From: a bacterium ADurb.Bin374
GTDB lineage: Bacteria; Riflebacteria; Ozemobacteria; Ozemobacterales; Ozemobacteraceae
NCBI GenBank assembly: GCA_002068715.1
Contig: MWAR01000628.1
Location: forward strand, 1 to 10,740
Direction: 5' to 3'
Length of the DNA: 10,740 bases
The notes under the pieces are model-generated. The model searched no databases. It had not been told where the DNA came from and worked only from the letters and a program-made list of their open reading frames with translations. Within the stretch, counting starts at the first letter, position 1. Each line of letters opens with the position of its first letter. This document shows positions 1 to 6,353 of the stretch, piece by piece. The position numbers and the translations under genes are program-made.

Positions 1-2339
1 AATCGCGCCGCCGTTCCCGACACGCCGCCGCCACCCGCCAGATATGACCGCACGACATTGCTGCCGAGTTGACCACCAATCATGCCGGCTGCCATCGGGA
101 CAAGTCCGCTTCCGTTTTCGCCCTCGAGCGCCGTGCCCAGTGCCATCCCGGCTGTCATGCCGACCGCGCCACCCATCGTTCCGCCCATGCCGGTAAAAAC
201 ATTGCCGCCCGGCATGTTATAGCCATATCGAGTTTTCGACGTGCTACCCCGGTTACCGAAGCCACGCGGATAGATCTGTGAGAACATCGGACCTGCACCG
301 CCACGCCTATTTCGTCCCGCAGCAATAAACGAATCGGGAACCATTGCACCCATTTTCCCCGAAGACGGCGTGCCGGACATGCGGCCGGACGACGGGGTGA
401 AAAACGGAAGTCCGGAGAACAGCGAACCACCGTTCATATTTCCAGATGATGGGGTGCCGGACATGCGCCCGGACGACGGCAGATATGCGCCGATGTTTCC
501 AGAGGCCAACGGTCGATATGACGTTGGGGTGTAAAAGCCGAGATTGGATGATGGGGTGCCGGACATGCGCCCGGACGACGGCAGATATGCGCCGATGTTT
601 CCGGAAGAAAGCGCCCGTGGGGTCATTATGGAAGTCGGCGTAAAGAAACCGATATTGGAAGCTGGGGTACATGACATGCGACCCGAAGACGGCGTGCCGG
701 ACATGCGGCCGGACGACGGGGTGAAAAACGGAAGTCCGGAGAACAGCGAACCACCGTTCATATTTCCAGATGATGGGGTGCCGGACATGCGCCCGGACGA
801 CGGCAGATATGCGCCGATGTTTCCAGAGGCCAACGCAGTCGCAGACTTCGGAAACCCCTGATACATGGTTGCTGCACCCGGAAAACTAGCGTTTGTACCC
901 ACCATCGGCAATCCACCAAACCTTGCGTTTACCCCCGTCGGTCCACGCAATTTGCCAACATTCCCGCCACCGCCAAAAATTGGATTGCCTATCGTCGGCA
1001 TCATCTGACCACCTAGACCACTAGTTGCGCTACCGCCCATCGCGCCAGTTCCGCCAATCTGTCCGGTGCGGAAACCGAAAAAGTTCAAAAACAGCCGCAT
1101 AGCCGCCATCGCAGACATCAGCATCATGAAGCTCTTGACGCTCTCGGGCAGAGCCTGCGCGACCTTGTTGAACCCCTCCAGCATGTTCGTGAACTGGCCG
1201 ATCAGCGGAATGCTGGCCTGCATGAACTGCTGCGAGGTGATCTCCCATTGCGAGCGAAGGCGGTCTCGGGTGTAGTCATAGGTGCCGCGCATCTTCGCGG
1301 CATAGCGTTCGGTTGCGCCGGCGGTGAAGCCGTAGGTAGGTTCCTCGTAGGTCTGGTTCAGTAACGCGCCCTGACCGCGCAAGGCGGACGTGAGCACGAG
1401 CAGGTCGCGGGAACCGTAGCCCATACGGGTGAGTTCGCCGGAAGAGCCGCCGGTGATCTTCATCAGGGTATTCAGATACTTCATGCCGCCCTGATTGAGG
1501 GCTTCCATAATCGGTTCGGGGCCGGTAAAACCTTGCGCGCGCAGCGCATTCCGCAACGGATCTGCCGTTTTTCCCGACTTGTTCAACTGCAAGGTCCTCT
1601 CGACTATGCGACGGGTGCCCGTGGCGGTCATATTGGGCGAGACGCCGGCGAGAGAGGCGACGGACATGACGCTCACAAGCTGGCGCAGCGTCTCCTCGCC
1701 GGACTGCTTGCCCGCGAACTGGTTGCCCCAGACGGTGAGCGGGATGCCGAGCGCATGCGCCATCTGGTCGAGTTCCCAGCGGCCAACGTCGCGGCCACGG
1801 AGAAGGATGTCGGTCATGCGGTTGCTCGAAATGGCGTCAGAGCCGATTCCGAGAGCCTGCCTGATGCCGGACATGAGGTCGACCGACTTCTTCACGTCGA
1901 TCTCTTTGCCGGACGCGCGGCTCAGCTTGGCCCCGCTCATCGACATCGCGCGCATCTCGGCGGGCGTGCCGTAACCCGCCTGAGCGGCAGTGTACATGCC
2001 GCCCATGATGTCCCTGCGCGAGACGCCCTGCATGACGGACACTGCCTTCATGGAGTCGGCCAGCGCCGCCACGGACGCCGCCGTGAGATCGGCCACCGTG
2101 CCGATGCGACCGAGCATGTTGGCGTATTCCTCCATGCCCTGCGACATTCGGGAAATGATGCGCTCAAGCCCGTAGAGAAGCGTGGTGGTAGCGAAGATGC
2201 CCCGGTTGAAGCCGGCGAAGGAGATCGTGCTGACGCCCTGCTGGAACGAGCGGGTGGCTCCCGCGGCCTGATTGAGGCCGGCGATGTAGGCGGAGGGGTC
2301 AAGGACCATGCTTCCCTGAATCGGAGCCAGCGTCGCCAT
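1..2339 (-). CDS. Tape measure protein, TP901-type core, 3' end outside window
   Basis: A frame is open from ATG 2339 to the left edge without a stop (779 codons), so the gene continues beyond the window. It begins nine bases after the chaperone stop; the ribosome binding site is weak (AGGGTGG), with M11 (2309) as a possible other start. Residues about 85-300 are the TP901-type core: helices with 'SVMQGVSRRDIMGGMYTAAQ', 'GAKLS', 'LMSGIRQALGI', 'DQMAHALGIP', 'SVMSVASLAGVSPNMTAT'. Residues about 401-424 are hydrophobic (FMMLMSAMAAMRLFLNFFGF), as common in proteins that enter the host membrane. From about 425 the sequence becomes Gly/Ser/Pro/Met/Asn-rich, with a repeat block at 503-668, and then Gly/Met-rich hydrophobic helices. 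The family sets tail length and is ejected at infection. Codon use changes near 1060, suggesting an inserted or fast-evolving part. Confidence 0.85.
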   Translation of the reverse strand, partial: MATLAPIQGSMVLDPSAYIAGLNQAAGATRSFQQGVSTISFAGFNRGIFATTTLLYGLERIISRMSQGMEEYANMLGRIGTVADLTAASVAALADSMKAVSVMQGVSRRDIMGGMYTAAQAGYGTPAEMRAMSMSGAKLSRASGKEIDVKKSVDLMSGIRQALGIGSDAISSNRMTDILLRGRDVGRWELDQMAHALGIPLTVWGNQFAGKQSGEETLRQLVSVMSVASLAGVSPNMTATGTRRIVERTLQLNKSGKTADPLRNALRAQGFTGPEPIMEALNQGGMKYLNTLMKITGGSSGELTRMGYGSRDLLVLTSALRGQGALLNQTYEEPTYGFTAGATERYAAKMRGTYDYTRDRLRSQWEITSQQFMQASIPLIGQFTNMLEGFNKVAQALPESVKSFMMLMSAMAAMRLFLNFFGFRTGQIGGTGAMGGSATSGLGGQMMPTIGNPIFGGGGNVGKLRGPTGVNARFGGLPMVGTNASFPGAATMYQGFPKSATALASGNIGAYLPSSGRMSGTPSSGNMNGGSLFSGLPFFTPSSGRMSGTPSSGRMSCTPASNIGFFTPTSIMTPRALSSGNIGAYLPSSGRMSGTPSSNLGFYTPTSYRPLASGNIGAYLPSSGRMSGTPSSGNMNGGSLFSGLPFFTPSSGRMSGTPSSGKMGAMVPDSFIAAGRNRRGGAGPMFSQIYPRGFGNRGSTSKTRYGYNMPGGNVFTGMGGTMGGAVGMTAGMALGTALEGENGSGLVPMAAGMIGGQLGSNVVRSYLAGGGGVSGTAAR
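358..511 (-). repeat. 154-bp perfect direct repeat, copy A
   Basis: Positions 358-511 and 682-835 are identical over 154 bases. The distance is 324 bases, exactly 108 codons, so the repeat is in frame inside the tape measure gene. On the protein it covers 'LASGNIGAYLPSSGRMSG' through 'LPFFTPSSGRMSGTPSSG'. Perfect identity over this length, including third codon positions, shows recent duplication or gene conversion. Confidence 0.9.
547..602 (-). repeat. Third, partial copy of the repeat core (56 bp)
   Basis: Positions 547-602 are identical to 445-500 and 769-824. The shared part codes for 'GNIGAYLPSSGRMSGTPSS' or nearly so. The smallest unit is ten residues, PSSGRMSGTP (30 bases), which starts at 366, 450, 552, 690 and 774, with a changed copy (PSSGRMSCTP) at 663. 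A degenerate SSGKMGAMVP follows at the low-coordinate end. Confidence 0.85.
682..835 (-). repeat. 154-bp perfect direct repeat, copy B
   Basis: Identical to 358-511. The first differing base to the right is 836 (c, against g at 512). The copy is directly followed by a stretch of a different type (SNIGFFTPTSIMTPRALSSG), which resembles the end of the other copy's neighbour (SNLGFYTPTSYRPLASG), so the whole block is a mosaic of two related modules. Confidence 0.9.
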
Positions 2340-2348
2340 CTTGCCACC

Positions 2349-3237
2349 CTACTTTCTCATCCGCTCATGGATGTACAGGCCCATCTTGTTCGTCGTCTTT
2401 CCGGCCCGGTAGTCGGCCATCGCCTGCTCGTACGCCTTCGCATGCACCTGAGCCATGTGCGCCACCTCGCCCAGCGTGACGGGCTTTCCCTTCGCGGGCG
2501 GCGCGGCCTTCACCGGCTTCTTGGCTTCGGCGAAGAACTCGCGCGACAGCTTGTCGAAGGGAAAGAGCGAATCGGAGAACTTCGGCCTGTGCCGCTTGTC
2601 CGCCACGATCGACCGGATGACATGTACCAGCCAACCGTTCATCAGCATCTCGCGCCCTCTCGCGCTGAAGGGGCTGTTGAGGTACACGCCCCACTCGCAC
2701 AAGTCCGCCGTCGAAAGCCTGTTGCGGACCCGCTCGGGCGTCATCCCGAGCGTCTCCGCCACCTGATACACCGTCACCAGAGAAGGATCACTTCTGAAAT
2801 CGGGCTTCGGCCTGCGCGGCCGACGCCTCCGCGCCGAAGCGGAACTGCATGTACGCCTTCGAGAAGTTCTCCGCATAGACGTTGTTGAGCAGCGAGTACA
2901 CGTCGTCTTCCGGCGCGAACAGCGGCTTGTCCGTCTCGTCCAGCAAGATGTACTTCATGATCTCGGCGGTCAACACGCGGAAGGCCTTCGCGGACCTCTG
3001 CTTGTAATCGATCAGCTTGTCCGCGTACTCGCGGAAAGCGTCCTCGCCCGCATCGTCCGCCGGACGTTCCGGCATCTTCAGCGTCGGATCTTGCCGATCC
3101 TTGACGATCTTGTCCAACTCCTCTTCCATCTCGATCGTCAGCTTCTTGAAATAGAACGTCTCGCCGCCGACCGTGACCCGCTCCGCCCGCTGGTTGCTGC
3201 GGCGGAGCGCCGTGATTCCCTTGCTTACTTCGCTCAT
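2349..3237 (-). CDS. Tail assembly chaperone, long form by probable +1 frameshift (gpGT-like)
   Basis: A second frame overlaps the end of the G gene and ends with TAG at 2349-2351. It lies +1 (equivalently -2) relative to G. If tRNA-Phe slips from UUU to UUC at 2799-2796, the product has 147 residues of G joined to 148 more, 295 in all, beginning the second part with RSDPSLVTVYQVAETLGMTP. That second part ('LGMTPERVRNRLSTADLCEW', 'NGWLVHVIRSIVADKRHRP', then a Lys/Ala linker) has the helical plan of gpT-like domains: a small 'LG.tPE.....ls..EL..W' core and a helix near the middle. The second frame has no good ribosome binding site of its own. The pair therefore fits the conserved chaperone system, with the direction of slip unusual. 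Whether the slip occurs cannot be shown from sequence alone. Confidence 0.6.
2788..3237 (-). CDS. Tail assembly chaperone, lambda gpG-like (short form)
   Basis: This 149-residue protein starts at ATG 3237, behind AAGGAG with a five-base spacer; the ATG at 3261 is upstream with no such site. It is acidic and helical apart from 'ERVTVGGETFYFKKLTIEME' (20-39), the strand opening typical of gpG-like chaperones. Later 'AEIMKYILLDETDKPLF' and 'YSLLNNVYAENFSKAYMQF' follow the family pattern. In lambda-type phages gpG and the frameshift product gpGT bind the tape measure and recruit tube subunits, and neither is in the virion. Just upstream is the tube gene and just downstream the second frame and tape measure, as expected. 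The last codons are CGA UUU CAG AAG UGA; UUU_C is the proposed slip site. Confidence 0.75.
   Translation of the reverse strand: MSEVSKGITALRRSNQRAERVTVGGETFYFKKLTIEMEEELDKIVKDRQDPTLKMPERPADDAGEDAFREYADKLIDYKQRSAKAFRVLTAEIMKYILLDETDKPLFAPEDDVYSLLNNVYAENFSKAYMQFRFGAEASAAQAEARFQK
2796..2799 (-). promoter_or_regulatory. Proposed +1 slip site UUU_C
   Basis: In the G frame the reading is GCC CGA UUU CAG AAG UGA. A one-base forward slip of the Phe tRNA keeps full pairing (UUU to UUC), the same kind of site as the influenza PA-X +1 shift (UUU_CGU). The G stop follows two codons later. A five-base-pair hairpin AGAAG/CTTCT (2795-2781) follows at once. No ribosome binding site-like stimulator is close enough upstream. 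No alternative site for -2 slippage is apparent. Confidence 0.5.
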
Positions 3238-3261
3238 TTCGTCTCCTTGTTCATGTTTCAA

Positions 3262-3293
3262 TTCACGCGCCCCAGCGCGGGGCGCGACGTGAA
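3262..3293 (-). terminator. GC-rich hairpin after the tail tube gene
   Basis: Just after the tube stop (3298-3300), the minus strand can form a stem of TTCAC/GTGAA (5 pairs) and GCGCCCC/GGGGCGC (7 pairs), with a three-base bulge (3286-3288) between them and a five-base loop. There is no good T run after it (AATTGAAAC), so I read it as an attenuator or mRNA-stabilising 3' hairpin, not a full terminator. It sits upstream of the chaperone gene's ribosome binding site. Confidence 0.5.
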
Positions 3294-3297
3294 AAGA

Positions 3298-3864
3298 TTA
3301 TGCCGTAGCGGGCGTCAGCGAAGGCCCGGCGACATCGACGACGCTCGGCGTGTAGGTGCCGAACACCGGTCCCATTTCGGACTTGTCGTCCGGGGCCGTG
3401 TTGGTCACGGTCAGGACAAGATTGCCCGTCATGCGGTCGCCGTCGCGGATCGCGGGGCCGTCCACCGACAGGATCGCCACGCGCCACTGGGAAAACCAGC
3501 CCTGATTCGGAATCTCGATGCGCGCCGTCGCCTTCGCGCCGATCAGCCCGGCCAGCATCGCGTAGGTCGCGCCGGCGCATTCGATCGTGCCGGAAAGCTG
3601 GTCGCTGTCCACGATGCGGGAAACGCCCATCGTCATCCACTTTTTCTGCGCGAGCAGGGCGGTGGAATAGGCGGACGCCCTGAGGCCGGGCATGGCGAAG
3701 TCGATGAAATCGAGTTCCATCGGATCGTCGATGCCTGCAACGGCAACGTCGAGCGAGATCAGGAGCTTGGAGCCGCCGGGCTCGTTCGTGTTGCGGGTGT
3801 CGGAACCGACGGCCTTGGAGGTCATCGCGTTCCAACCGACGGGAAGTGTGGTGTCGTCGGGCAT
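3298..3864 (-). CDS. Probable major tail (tube) protein
   Basis: A 188-residue protein begins at ATG 3864 with AAGGAGT six bases upstream. It is strand-rich: 'GSKLLISLDVAVAGIDDPME' (31-50), then 'SGTIECAGATYAMLAGLIGA' (91-110), 'KATARIEIPNQGWFSQWRVA' (111-130) and 'GDRMTGNLVLTVTN' (142-155). A strand pair, a helix over a small loop, then two long strands with a final '...L.VT.TA' is the plan of tail tube subunits. It lies directly before the chaperone pair and the tape measure, the normal place for this gene. A GC-rich hairpin follows its stop, as often seen after abundant structural genes. The family cannot be stated with certainty by eye, but position and shape make a tube protein the best reading. 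Confidence 0.65.
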   Translation of the reverse strand: MPDDTTLPVGWNAMTSKAVGSDTRNTNEPGGSKLLISLDVAVAGIDDPMELDFIDFAMPGLRASAYSTALLAQKKWMTMGVSRIVDSDQLSGTIECAGATYAMLAGLIGAKATARIEIPNQGWFSQWRVAILSVDGPAIRDGDRMTGNLVLTVTNTAPDDKSEMGPVFGTYTPSVVDVAGPSLTPATA

Positions 3865-3868
3865 AATG

Positions 3869-4069
3869 TTACTCCTTCACTGCGAAGTTGGGATAAGCGG
3901 CCAGCGCGGCTTCTTTCGATCCGGTCGAAAGAACCTGCCGTCCGGCGGCGTCCAGACAACGCCACGAATCCAGATACGGGTTGTAGACAATGGTTCCGGA
4001 GGTCTTGCCGCCGGCCTTTGCCGCCTGTTTGATGCCGCTCGACGCGACTTCGATCTTTTCGTTCGCCAT
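3869..4069 (-). CDS. Small protein of unknown function before the tail tube gene
   Basis: The product has 66 residues. ATG 4069 is chosen because a strong GGAGG lies five bases before it; an upstream TTG in frame at 4132 lacks a ribosome binding site and would place the promoter-like boxes inside the gene. The sequence has a Lys/Ala/Gly-rich first part (residues 1-24), then 'GTIVYNPYLDSWRCLDAAGR' (25-44), a likely beta hairpin, and a helix 'SKEAALAAYPNFAV'. No membrane segment, signal peptide or known motif is seen. It is the first gene behind the promoter-like site, and its TAA stop lies just ahead of the tube gene's AAGGAG. It could be a minor tail component or a small regulatory protein; I do not recognise it. 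Confidence 0.65.
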   Translation of the reverse strand: MANEKIEVASSGIKQAAKAGGKTSGTIVYNPYLDSWRCLDAAGRQVLSTGSKEAALAAYPNFAVKE

Positions 4070-4094
4070 AAGAACCTCCATTGATAACGCACAG

Positions 4095-4123
4095 ATAATA
4101 GCCCAAAGCGGGCGTCTTTTCAA
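4095..4123 (-). promoter_or_regulatory. Near-consensus sigma70-type promoter before the tail tube genes
   Basis: On the minus strand TTGAAA (4123-4118) and TATTAT (4100-4095) are separated by exactly 17 bases. Each box differs from the consensus TTGACA and TATAAT by one base. It falls in the 63-base gap between the tail-terminator-like gene and the 66-residue gene. Transcription would start near 4088, about 19 bases before the ATG and just upstream of its GGAGG. The spacer contains GCCC-GCTTT-GGGC, a small inverted repeat that might bind a regulator or be chance. Confidence 0.55.
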
Positions 4124-4132
4124 CAACGACAA

Positions 4133-4642
4133 TCACGGCGCTATGCCGGTGATCGTCGCGTAATCCGGATCGCTCGCCGACATCGGTCGCCACATGACGC
4201 GCAACGTGGCCTCATACAGATCCTGCCCGGCCTCGGTGCGGCCCGGACGCCGCGGCCGGCCCAACAGCGCGAAGTGCAGGAACCTGTACCAGATTCCGTC
4301 CTCCTCACAGAGAACGGGCTCACCGCGTATCGAGCACAGAAAGTTGACATGCCTGCCGAGAAGACCGTTGGCTATCGCCGTGCTTCCGCCGGACGCGGAC
4401 ACGATCAGTCGGTCGATATACCATGTAGGTGTTCCGGCGAGCGTCCGAACCGTCCCGCCGTCCTTGCCCGCATCGTCCGAATCGAAATAAACGACGAGGT
4501 TCTTGCCGTCCTTCTTGGACGGATCGACGACGCAGTTGGCGAACAGGTCCGCCCCGAACGTCCCGATGGAGTGCTTGGCCGCGAACTTGGCCGCGGTGAG
4601 CGCGATGCTGGGCATTATCCTGTCGCCCCGTGAAACGAACAT
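4133..4642 (-). CDS. Tail-terminator/tail-completion-like protein
   Basis: A 169-residue protein starts at ATG 4642, with AGGAGG five bases upstream; the next ATG (M10) has no comparable site. After a helix (residues 10-35) come strands 'NLVVYFDSDD' and 'WYIDRLIVSASGG', a helix with 'AIANGLLGRHVNFLC', then a strand-rich part and 'GRTEAGQDLYEATLRVMWRP' near residues 135-154. The order helix-strand-helix and the end 'G.D..G..LYE....V..R' is the plan of tail terminator or minor capsid proteins (Minor_capsid_3-like) that cap the tail tube in siphoviruses. Its place, after the gp10-like gene and before the tail tube, agrees. It ends 64 bases before the next gene, at the only long gap in the tail module, which holds a promoter-like site. 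Confidence 0.6.
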   Translation of the reverse strand: MFVSRGDRIMPSIALTAAKFAAKHSIGTFGADLFANCVVDPSKKDGKNLVVYFDSDDAGKDGGTVRTLAGTPTWYIDRLIVSASGGSTAIANGLLGRHVNFLCSIRGEPVLCEEDGIWYRFLHFALLGRPRRPGRTEAGQDLYEATLRVMWRPMSASDPDYATITGIAP

Positions 4643-4657
4643 GTCAGCCTCCTGTTG

Positions 4658-6346
4658 TTATTTCCAAGCCAAGAACGAAACGGCCTTGCCCGAGGCGCTC
4701 TTGAACGAAACGGCCCGCCGGCCGGCAGCATCGAGCGCCGCGCCGATAGACAGGGCGTATTCCGCCATCAGCGAAGCGGTCGCCGCCTTTTCCTTCTCGA
4801 AGGCCACCTCGATCCAGCGCGCCGTCTCCTTCTCGCCCTTCTCGGAAGTCCCGTGCTTGCGGTTGTATTCTTCGCCGTGCGCCGCGTTCTCGTTGAAATA
4901 GACGACTTCCGCGTAGGGCGCGTTATAGGAGATCGTCACGCCGAACATCTGGCCCGAAGGATACGCCTCGCCGCCCTCCATGTCAACCAAGCCGCCGGAG
5001 GTCTGCGCGATGCCCGTCTTGGCGGTCGAGTAGAGCAGTCCGGTGTCTTTCGGTACATAGGGCTCGACGATGTCGAGAAGCTTGCGGCCGATCCTGTCAG
5101 ACGCCAGCAGTGCGGCTTTCTTGAGCGTGGCAGGATATTTCTGCACCAGCATGGCGATAGTCTCTTCCGCGTCGATGCGGAACATGATGCCCTGCCCCGG
5201 CCCGCCGAACCTTTGCGCCGAGAGAGTCTTTGTCGTTGCGAACAGGGACGTTCCGGCCACGCGGGACAAGCCCTCCGGCCTTCCCAGTGCTGGCGCGGCC
5301 AGCGTCTGCCTGCCGGACACGCCTCGGAGAGAAACGGGCGGAGACAGCGGCTTCGACCCAGCGTGGCGCATCGGCGGATACAATTGGTCTCGGGTGAGCC
5401 CTTTCATCGCCGCCATCTTTCCGGGCAAGCGGCCCGCCAGTTTGGTGCCCTTCAGCGCGAATTTGATCGGCGCCTTTCCAAAACCGGAGAGCTTTTGGAT
5501 ACGTCCTGAAACTTTGGCGGCTGTCTTTGCGGCCTTTTGCGCGTACTTGGCTGAAGCGTATGCGCGACGGCGAAGCCTGTCGCGCCGCAAGGTATCCGCC
5601 GCCTTTGTGGCGCGCGCCGTCTCTTGAAGGAATTTCCTCCGGCGGGCGAGAAGATCCTTGGTCGCGTCTTTCGATGCGCCGAGCATCCTGCTCCGGTCAC
5701 GCATTCGCTCGGTGTAGGACGGGCCGGTCTTTTTCGGCGCAGGTGTAGTCTTGGCCTTCTCGCCCTTTTGAAAAATGGCGCGCTGTTCTTTATCGCGCTG
5801 CTTGACCGCCGTGTCGCGCAATTTTTTCAGGTTCGCTTCGAGTCCGCGCGCTTCTTTCTCCGCTCTGGCGATCGCGCGGGCCTTCTCGCGCGCGGCTTTC
5901 TCGGCGGCGGTGTTGATCCTGACAACCTTTTTCGCGTCAACTTTGTTCAGACGGGTGATCTTTTGAGTTTCTCCGTACCGTTTTCCGGACGGATCTGTGG
6001 ACGGCATGTCGTAGACACCAACCTTGAAACCCTTCTCAACCAAAGCTTTGATTTTGGCCTCACCCGACTTTGTAAATCCGCGCGTTTCCGGATCGGTGTA
6101 CCTGCTTCGATCCACGGATATATTGGCTGTCCCGACTTCACGGAAGAAAATTTCTTTTCCCTCGAACTGAGTTTTCGCGGAGTACAACGCTTTCTGATCC
6201 CAGCCGGTTGTCTCGTCATAAAAACTCGCACGGTTCAACACAACGGTGTTTGGGCCTTCCTGAATAGCTTTCCAGCGGGGCACGACGGTCTTGTCCGGCC
6301 TCTCCGCTTTCCTGTTCTGTCTCGGCGTAACGCGCTTTTCGGCCAT
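4658..6346 (-). CDS. HK97 gp10-like head-tail joining protein with long basic N-terminal extension
   Basis: A 562-residue protein starts at ATG 6346 (GAGGT four bases upstream). Only the last 175 residues look like a family member. From about 388, a helix-rich segment leads to 'YVPKDTGLLYS' (430-440), then strands and 'YNAPYAEVVYFNE', the signature of gp10-like/minor capsid proteins, which are usually 110-190 residues long. The first 145 residues form an unrecognised mixed domain. Residues about 147-190 are a highly charged coiled-coil-like helix, and 190-370 are very rich in Lys, Arg and Ala, with Pro-rich parts after 323. The N-terminal DNA is less GC-rich than the end. ATG at 5185 (M388), after a modest AGGG, could yield the classical short form. 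Joining of head and tail is inferred from the end domain and position; the extension's job is unknown. Confidence 0.65.
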   Translation of the reverse strand: MAEKRVTPRQNRKAERPDKTVVPRWKAIQEGPNTVVLNRASFYDETTGWDQKALYSAKTQFEGKEIFFREVGTANISVDRSRYTDPETRGFTKSGEAKIKALVEKGFKVGVYDMPSTDPSGKRYGETQKITRLNKVDAKKVVRINTAAEKAAREKARAIARAEKEARGLEANLKKLRDTAVKQRDKEQRAIFQKGEKAKTTPAPKKTGPSYTERMRDRSRMLGASKDATKDLLARRRKFLQETARATKAADTLRRDRLRRRAYASAKYAQKAAKTAAKVSGRIQKLSGFGKAPIKFALKGTKLAGRLPGKMAAMKGLTRDQLYPPMRHAGSKPLSPPVSLRGVSGRQTLAAPALGRPEGLSRVAGTSLFATTKTLSAQRFGGPGQGIMFRIDAEETIAMLVQKYPATLKKAALLASDRIGRKLLDIVEPYVPKDTGLLYSTAKTGIAQTSGGLVDMEGGEAYPSGQMFGVTISYNAPYAEVVYFNENAAHGEEYNRKHGTSEKGEKETARWIEVAFEKEKAATASLMAEYALSIGAALDAAGRRAVSFKSASGKAVSFLAWK

Positions 6347-6353
6347 AACGACC

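Noticed and set aside
358..835. Repeats considered as a CRISPR array or tandem regulatory repeat
   Set aside because: Copies are unequal in spacing and in phase with a coding frame, and there are no unique spacers of constant length.
544..861. Plus-strand frame with repeated 'DMRPDDG' units
   Set aside because: The periodicity is the antisense reading of the tape measure repeat. The minus frame is open for 779 codons with a convincing protein, so the plus frame needs no explanation.
2349..2876. Second chaperone frame as an independent gene starting near 2876
   Set aside because: The first part (Arg/Ser-rich) is the shadow of the G frame, and no ribosome binding site supports a start there. 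The recognisable domain begins only after the G stop, which fits frameshifting better. ATG 2744-2742 in this frame has only a distant GGAG and remains a weak option.
1533..2888. Plus-strand open frame (451 codons) opposite the tape measure and chaperone genes
   Set aside because: It is antisense to the tape measure core and chaperone, is Arg/His/Ala-rich, and has no visible domain.
3238..3261. Longer start (ATG 3261) for the G-like chaperone
   Set aside because: The ribosome binding site AAGGAG lies between this ATG and the one at 3237, so only the latter is well placed.
4101..4113. Short inverted repeat GCCC-GCTTT-GGGC as a terminator
   Set aside because: Only four base pairs and no T run on the minus strand; it lies within the spacer of the promoter-like site and is better mentioned as a possible operator.
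3869..4132. Upstream TTG start for the 66-residue protein
   Set aside because: It has no ribosome binding site, and the ATG at 4069 is preceded by GGAGG at five bases.
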